A stretch of 11,556 nt of DNA from Bacteroidota bacterium (GTDB taxonomy: Bacteria; Bacteroidota; Bacteroidia; B-17B0; Aurantibacillaceae), in assembly GCA_025360565.1 (NCBI GenBank), contig JANYBY010000306.1:1-11556 (forward strand), read 5' to 3'. The notes below the pieces were generated by a model. It saw only the letters and a program-made list of their open reading frames with translations. It was not told the origin of the DNA and ran no database searches. Position numbers and translations under genes: made by a program. Position 1 is the first letter of the stretch; each line of letters opens with the position of its first letter. This document shows, piece after piece, positions 7,063 through 11,556 of the stretch.

Positions 7063-8181
7063 TTATGTTTCAGAAAGTAAATTAAACAGGTCAACATTCA
7101 GGTAAACGATCTCTTTTCCGATCTTTTCGGGTACCATAATCTTAAGTTTCTCTAATTGACCCATATATTTTTTAGCGGTATTAACGCTTTTAATGTTTTT
7201 ACCCAGCAATTTCTGCGGACTCGTGAACGGCTGCTCAAATATTTTTTCGATCACTTCTCTTTTCATGTGCGGATGTTTCTTTTCTACAAAATCAACTGTT
7301 CGCTGAAACAGTCTGTCGATCTCGTTTATTTTTTTAATTGTGAACTTCGAAGTTTCTTCAACCGCTTCAAGAATATACAATATCCAAGCATTCCAGCTTT
7401 TTTGATGCGTGACCTTATTTAAATAATTATAATAATTCTCCTTATTTTGAATGATGAAAGCGCTTAAATACAAAATGGGCACATCCAGCAATTGTTTATG
7501 AATCATCAGTAAAATATTCAAAATTCTTCCCGCTCTGCCGTTCCCGTCCCTGAACGGATGTATCGCTTCAAACTGATAATGCATAACAGCCATTTTTATT
7601 AACGGATCGTAATTGTACTTTTTATCGTCGTTTACAAACTCTATTAAATTATTTAATTTTTGTTTTATGATCTTTTCTCCGCGGGGTGGCGTATAAACAA
7701 CGATTCCGCCAAGTTGGCCCGTTCCTCTTTTCATAATAACCGTTTCTGTTTCCGGCGGACGAATTCCATCCTTCAATTGTTTTACATCCCTGTAAATTTT
7801 TATCATCATATCCACGCTAAACCCGTCTTTTTTCTTGAGTAACGCGTAACCACTCCAAAGGGCCTTACGGTAATTTAAAACTTCCTTCGCGCTGCTGTCA
7901 AGGTTTGACCCTTCGCCGGTTAGGGCTTTATACAGTTTATCATCTGTTGTAAAAATATTTTCGATGGCGGTACTTGCCTTTGCTTCGCGCAACGCAATCG
8001 TATTAACAAGCATAGATTGGTTGGGTAATTTTTTTGCCAACCCTTTTAATTCAGCCAACGCTTTATTCGCTTTATTCAAAGCTTTCAAAATATCAATAGT
8101 AATTATCTTATCGTCGGGCGGCGGAAGTAAAGGAAGATGATTATACGGCTTGTTACGATCGAATGGGATTGAGTTTGACAT
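7063..8181 (-). CDS. Class II Fic protein adenylyltransferase
   Basis: Fic enzymes transfer AMP (or another phosphate-linked group) from a nucleotide to hydroxyl side chains of target proteins. The catalytic motif is complete: HPFRDGNGRAGR at 208-219, with catalytic H208 and the anion-binding loop. The N-terminal Fic_N-type domain (about 15-95) contains the inhibitory helix motif (S/T)xxxE(G/N) as STAIEN (70-75), with E74 expected to block ATP binding, so this is a class II, self-inhibited Fic. The beta-hairpin flap that docks targets is near GTGQLGGIVVYTPPRG (153-168). Residues about 300-372 look like a winged helix-turn-helix. The length (372) and layout match the Shewanella oneidensis Fic protein SoFic. 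I chose the ATG at 8181; a TTG at 8184 would add one residue. Its start codon lies inside the repeated half-site array, suggesting autoregulation. No separate antitoxin gene is present, as expected when inhibition is intramolecular. Confidence 0.95.
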   Translation of the reverse strand: MSNSIPFDRNKPYNHLPLLPPPDDKIITIDILKALNKANKALAELKGLAKKLPNQSMLVNTIALREAKASTAIENIFTTDDKLYKALTGEGSNLDSSAKEVLNYRKALWSGYALLKKKDGFSVDMMIKIYRDVKQLKDGIRPPETETVIMKRGTGQLGGIVVYTPPRGEKIIKQKLNNLIEFVNDDKKYNYDPLIKMAVMHYQFEAIHPFRDGNGRAGRILNILLMIHKQLLDVPILYLSAFIIQNKENYYNYLNKVTHQKSWNAWILYILEAVEETSKFTIKKINEIDRLFQRTVDFVEKKHPHMKREVIEKIFEQPFTSPQKLLGKNIKSVNTAKKYMGQLEKLKIMVPEKIGKEIVYLNVDLFNLLSET

Positions 8182-8197
8182 CAAATTTTACTTTTGT

Positions 8198-8205
8198 CAA
8201 ATATA
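8198..8205 (-). promoter_or_regulatory. Candidate -7 box of fic
   Basis: TATATTTG on the minus strand matches TAnnTTTG and ends 16 nt before the ATG, predicting a leader of about 10 nt. Its TTTG is part of the half-site TTTGACA, so a protein bound to the array would cover the promoter. The nearest -33-like TTG is 24 nt upstream, longer than ideal. Confidence 0.45.
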
Positions 8206-8227
8206 CAACAAATTTGACATTTACTTA

Positions 8228-8264
8228 AACAACTATCAATTTTTTAACATATTTGATAGTTGTT
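8228..8264. repeat. 12-bp perfect inverted repeat
   Basis: AACAACTATCAA (8228-8239) and TTGATAGTTGTT (8253-8264) are perfectly complementary around a 13-nt spacer. It is the most perfect dyad of the half-site array. Related dyads at 8299-8329 and 8367-8397 have AACTGTCAA opposite TTGATAGTT; as plus-strand RNA the difference is a tolerated G-U pair, as minus-strand RNA a C-A mismatch. Confidence 0.8.
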
Positions 8265-8397
8265 AGATCATCCGTCAAAACCTGACAGTAAAATTACCAA
8301 CTGTCAAAATATACCATTATTTGATAGTTATGGATTTATCTGTCAAAAGCTGACAGTAAAACAAGCAACTGTCAATAAATAGAATTATTTGATAGTT
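8262..8397. repeat. Two tandem 68-bp repeats
   Basis: Units 8262-8329 and 8330-8397 align without gaps at 53 of 68 positions. The differences fall almost entirely in the spacers, while the half-sites and a TGACAGTAAAA block are kept. A third, more diverged copy (about 8194-8261) ends in the same ATTTGATAGTT at the same 68-bp interval (8251, 8319, 8387). The region grew by duplication and then appears to have been selected for the half-sites. Confidence 0.8.
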
Positions 8398-8495
8398 AAA
8401 AATTCGGTTATCCAACCAAAAGCTACTTTCAGTATAAAACACTCGTTTTATTCCGATCTTTAATTAAAATGTTATGAAATACCCTTGTTTCTCAT

Positions 8496-8503
8496 TAAAT
8501 TTG
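8496..8503 (+). promoter_or_regulatory. Candidate -7 box before the amidohydrolase gene
   Basis: TAAATTTG fits TAnnTTTG and ends 7 nt before the ATG at 8511, so a transcript would have almost no leader. No TTG lies at proper -33 spacing. In AT-rich sequence this may be chance; TACCCTTG at 8480-8487 is a one-mismatch alternative. Nothing else was recognised in 8398-8510. Confidence 0.25.
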
Positions 8504-8510
8504 AAGGCTT

Positions 8511-11500
8511 ATGTCAAAATTTAGACTTTTCTCGCTCATATGCTCTTTTGTTATCTTTAAAATGACAGCACAAGTCACCTTCCCTACCAATGGCGCGCCT
8601 TTTAATATACACTCTACTTACGCCTATATCAACGCTACTATTTATGCAGATCCTGAAACTATTATAAAGAACGGGGTTTTGATCTTTAAAGACGGAAAGA
8701 TCATTTCAGTTTCGGAAACGGCCACAATACCCAAAGAAGCCATTGTAGTGGACGTGAAAGGAAAATTTATCTATCCTTCTTTTATTGATATTTACAGCGA
8801 TTACGGTATTCCCGAAGTTAAGTCTGGCTCCAGAAATCAAGCCGGCCCCCAATTAGACAACACTTCAAAGGGTGCTTACGGATGGAACATGTCCATTAAA
8901 GCAGAATACGAATCGCAAAAAAACTTTGTTCACAATAAAGAAAAAGCTGACGCTTTAAAAAAATTAGGTTTTGCAACTGTACTTACTTGTCCAAAAGACG
9001 GGATCGTTCGCGGAAGCGGTGTGTTGGTGAATTTAAACAACGCCAAAGAAAATTTAAGCATCGTAATAGATAAAGCAGCCGCTTTTTATTCAATGAGCAA
9101 AGGAACATCCACACAGGATTATCCAAGCTCTTTAACCGGATGTATAGCTTTACTGCGACAAACTTATTACGACGCGCAATGGTACAGTAACGGCGGCAAC
9201 AAACAAGCTTACGATATTACGTTAGACGCCTTTAATAAATTACAAACATTACCTTCGATCATAGAAGGAAACGACAAGTTCAATAATTTACGCGCTGATA
9301 AGATCGGAAAAGAATTCAATGTAAAATACATTATTAAAGCCGGGGGCAACGAATACCAACGCATAAGCGAAACACAGGCCACGCAATTAAAATACATTGT
9401 GCCGCTTAATTTTCCGGATGCTTATGATGTGGAAGACCCCTACGATGCCGAAAATATTTCGTTAACTGACCTAAAACATTGGGAGCTTGCGCCAACCAAT
9501 CCCGCCGAGTTTGAAAAAAATAATATCGCATTTTGTTTTACACTAAGCGATTTAAAGAACAAAGAAGATTTTTTAAAAAATTTACGTAAAGCTGTTCAGT
9601 ATGGCCTGAGCGAAAAAACGGCGCTTAAAGCGCTCACAACCAATCCCGCCGCTTTTATAAATGCCGGAACTAAAATTGGTGCGCTTAAAAAAGATTACTA
9701 TGCTAATTTTTTTATCAGCAACAAATCTATTTTTGAAGAAGACGCCGCTATCCTACATCATGTAGTAAACGGCGAGCCCGAAATTTATTCCGATCTGAAC
9801 CCCGTTGATTTTAGAGGAAATTATAAACTAACAGCCGACTCAAAAAGTTTTGACCTTAAATTTTCGGGCGACGCCATAAAACCAACGGCACAATTAAAAA
9901 TAGACACAACTAAAAAGAATATTACTTACAATATGGTAAATAATATCATCTCCTTTACATTTCAGTATGATACCGTAAATATTGCAAGAGCCTCGGGTAA
10001 TTATAACGCAGCCGACAGATCCTTTACCGGTAAAGGCCAATGGGTCAACGGCAATTGGTTCGATCTTAATTTAAAATACATTTCGGCTGTTGATACCGTC
10101 ACAAAAAGAACAACTTCGAAAAAACCTGAATTGAATTTGGGGAAAGTGATTTATCCCTTCAACGCCTTTGGTGAAGCAATGCCTGAAGCAGCGGGAATTT
10201 TTAAAACCAACTGGAATAAATTTAAGAACCGATACGAAGCCATACTTATTAAAAACGCCACTGTGTGGACAAACGAAGGCGATACAATTTTAAATGAAAC
10301 TGATGTATATGTTGTGAACGGAAAAATTGTTCGCATTGCAAAAAATATTGAAGCAACAAAATTGGCATTTGCTAAGGTTATTGATGGAACAGGAATGCAC
10401 CTAACACCCGGTATAATTGACGAGCACAGTCACATTGCGCTCACAGCCGGCGTTAACGAAGGCGCACAGGCAAGCAGCGCAGAAGTAAGAATGGGCGATG
10501 TGATCAATCCCGAAGACATAAATATTTACAGACAACTTTCAGGCGGAGTAACATGCGCCCAATTGTTACATGGCTCGGCTAACCCTATTGGCGGGCAAAG
10601 CGCCATTATTAAATTAAGATGGGGCCACTCTGCCGAAGATATGAAATATGAAAAAGCAGATGAATTCATAAAATTTGCTTTAGGCGAAAATGTAAAACAA
10701 AGTAATTGGGGCGATCATGCTAATGTGCGTTTTCCGCAAAGTAGAATGGGCGTTGAACAGGTGTACATTGATTTTTTTACTAGAGCAAAAGAATACAACA
10801 AACAATGGGCCGAGTTTTCAAAATATACTCCGAAAGATATTGCCCTTTATAATTTAACAGGTAAAGGTATCATTAATTTTCCGCGCCGCGATCTTGATCT
10901 GGAAGCCGTTGGTGAAATTTTAAATAAAAAAAGATATATTACTTGTCACAGTTATGTACAAAGCGAAATTAATATGTTGATGCACGTTGCCGATAGTTTA
11001 GGCTTTAAAGTAAATACCTTCACGCATATTTTAGAAGGGTACAAGGTGGCCGATAAAATGAAAGCGCATGGGGTTAACGCTTCTTCCTTTTCGGATTGGT
11101 GGGCTTATAAAAATGAAGTAATGGAAGCCATTCCTTATAACGCAGCTATTTTAACCAAGGTTGGTGTAAACACAGCTATTAACAGTGATGACGCGGAAAT
11201 GGCGCGCAGACTGAATCAGGAAGCTGCAAAGAGTATCAAATACGGCGGCTTAACAGAAACGCAAGCACTCAAATTAGTGACTTTAAATCCCGCAAAAATG
11301 CTGCACCTCGATGATAAAGTAGGAAGCATTAAAGTTGGTAAAGTGGCGGATCTTGTTCTTTGGACAAATAATCCGTTGAGTATTTATGCGAAAGTGGATA
11401 AGACAATAATTGACGGGCAAATTTATTTTGACCTCAGCGAAGATGTAAAACTACAAGAGTCAGTTAAAACTGAACGCGCACGAATTATTGCCAAACTATT

Positions 11501-11556
11501 AAAAGAAAAACAAAAAGGCGGAAAAACAACAAAATTCCAAAGCAAAAAACAGGAAT
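8511..11556 (+). CDS. Exported two-module amidohydrolase, 3' end cut by window
   Basis: The frame is open for 1015 codons and runs off the window. Residues 1-21 are a signal peptide ending in TAQ. The ATG at 8511 is the first start after an in-frame TGA at 8502. The N-terminal module (about 25-410) is amidohydrolase-like but lacks the metal-binding HxH: where PGFIDxHxH is expected it has PSFIDIYSD (89-97), so Y95 and D97 replace the histidines, and its closing loop is KIGALKKDYYANFFI. A beta-rich segment (about 430-540) follows. The C-terminal module (about 580-990) looks catalytic: HSH at 639-641 in LTPGIIDEHSHIAL, H813, H839, D893 in NSDDAE, then the family-typical VGSIKVGKVADLVLW. It should be a metal-dependent hydrolase outside the cytoplasm, perhaps imidazolonepropionase- or dipeptidase-like; the substrate is unknown. 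The lysine-rich tail suggests the stop lies soon after the window edge. Confidence 0.92.
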   Translation, partial: MSKFRLFSLICSFVIFKMTAQVTFPTNGAPFNIHSTYAYINATIYADPETIIKNGVLIFKDGKIISVSETATIPKEAIVVDVKGKFIYPSFIDIYSDYGIPEVKSGSRNQAGPQLDNTSKGAYGWNMSIKAEYESQKNFVHNKEKADALKKLGFATVLTCPKDGIVRGSGVLVNLNNAKENLSIVIDKAAAFYSMSKGTSTQDYPSSLTGCIALLRQTYYDAQWYSNGGNKQAYDITLDAFNKLQTLPSIIEGNDKFNNLRADKIGKEFNVKYIIKAGGNEYQRISETQATQLKYIVPLNFPDAYDVEDPYDAENISLTDLKHWELAPTNPAEFEKNNIAFCFTLSDLKNKEDFLKNLRKAVQYGLSEKTALKALTTNPAAFINAGTKIGALKKDYYANFFISNKSIFEEDAAILHHVVNGEPEIYSDLNPVDFRGNYKLTADSKSFDLKFSGDAIKPTAQLKIDTTKKNITYNMVNNIISFTFQYDTVNIARASGNYNAADRSFTGKGQWVNGNWFDLNLKYISAVDTVTKRTTSKKPELNLGKVIYPFNAFGEAMPEAAGIFKTNWNKFKNRYEAILIKNATVWTNEGDTILNETDVYVVNGKIVRIAKNIEATKLAFAKVIDGTGMHLTPGIIDEHSHIALTAGVNEGAQASSAEVRMGDVINPEDINIYRQLSGGVTCAQLLHGSANPIGGQSAIIKLRWGHSAEDMKYEKADEFIKFALGENVKQSNWGDHANVRFPQSRMGVEQVYIDFFTRAKEYNKQWAEFSKYTPKDIALYNLTGKGIINFPRRDLDLEAVGEILNKKRYITCHSYVQSEINMLMHVADSLGFKVNTFTHILEGYKVADKMKAHGVNASSFSDWWAYKNEVMEAIPYNAAILTKVGVNTAINSDDAEMARRLNQEAAKSIKYGGLTETQALKLVTLNPAKMLHLDDKVGSIKVGKVADLVLWTNNPLSIYAKVDKTIIDGQIYFDLSEDVKLQESVKTERARIIAKLLKEKQKGGKTTKFQSKKQE

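Larger units (their letters stand above)
8174..8397. repeat. Array of 13 alternating inverted half-sites
   Basis: The consensus half-site is TTTGAYAG or its complement CTRTCAAA. The core tetramers are TGAC 8176, GTCA 8196, TGAC 8215, ATCA 8235, TGAT 8254, GTCA 8274, TGAC 8283, GTCA 8303, TGAT 8322, GTCA 8342, TGAC 8351, GTCA 8371 and TGAT 8390. Orientation alternates without exception. Start-to-start distances are 20, 19, 20, 19, 20, 9, 20, 19, 20, 9, 20 and 19 bp, about two turns or one turn of the helix. The array overlaps the fic start codon and the predicted fic -7 box and fills most of the 329-bp gap between two divergent genes. A cooperative multi-site operator is the simplest reading. 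The binding protein is unknown; the winged-helix end of Fic is a candidate. Confidence 0.75.

Noticed and set aside
7063..8181. Fic/antitoxin two-gene toxin system
   Set aside because: The inhibitory motif is within the same protein (STAIEN, 70-75) and no small partner gene flanks it.
8228..8264. Rho-independent terminator
   Set aside because: The stem is AT-rich and no T tract follows on either strand; it lies between two divergent genes, where no terminator is needed.
8174..8397. CRISPR array
   Set aside because: The repeats are 68-bp tandem units made of inverted half-sites, without identical repeats separated by unique spacers, and no cas genes are nearby.

Overview
The window looks like chromosome from a member of the Bacteroidota. 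It is AT-rich apart from a short GC-rich patch at positions 11-83. The outer-membrane receptor ends in a C-terminal phenylalanine and has the FecA-type plug typical of Bacteroidota. Shine-Dalgarno sequences are mostly absent. Several genes have a TAnnTTTG box, the -7 element of Bacteroidota promoters, just upstream of the start. I cannot assign a genus.

Layout. Positions 1-252 are non-coding: a GC-rich repeat-like patch, a small inverted repeat and a candidate promoter. Positions 253-4499 hold three plus-strand genes: a FecA-like TonB-dependent receptor, a di-heme cytochrome-c peroxidase/MauG-family lipoprotein starting 7 nt after it, and a polytopic UbiA-like membrane protein. Positions 4496-8181 hold four minus-strand genes, in transcription order: a class II Fic AMP-transferase, a membrane-anchored c-type cytochrome, the ribosome-associated GTPase HflX and a GNAT acetyltransferase. 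The two blocks converge with a 4-nt stop-codon overlap and no room for a terminator. From 8511 to the end of the window, a plus-strand reading frame of 1015 codons without a stop encodes an exported two-module amidohydrolase that continues past the edge.

The receptor and peroxidase pair suggests an envelope metal-uptake or redox operon. It resembles methanobactin-type loci, where a TonB transporter sits with a MauG-like di-heme enzyme, but no MbnP partner is visible. The Fic, cytochrome, HflX and GNAT genes could be read as one minus-strand transcription unit, though the cytochrome has its own plausible promoter.

The most unusual feature is the divergent intergenic region between fic and the amidohydrolase gene. 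It contains 13 copies of a short half-site (TTTGAYAG or its complement CTRTCAAA) in strictly alternating orientation. Spacings are 19 or 20 bp, broken twice by 9 bp, and part of the array forms a 68-bp tandem duplication. The array begins on the fic start codon and overlaps the predicted fic -7 box. It looks like a multi-site operator, and the Fic protein itself ends in a winged-helix-like domain that could bind it. This is inference from sequence pattern only.
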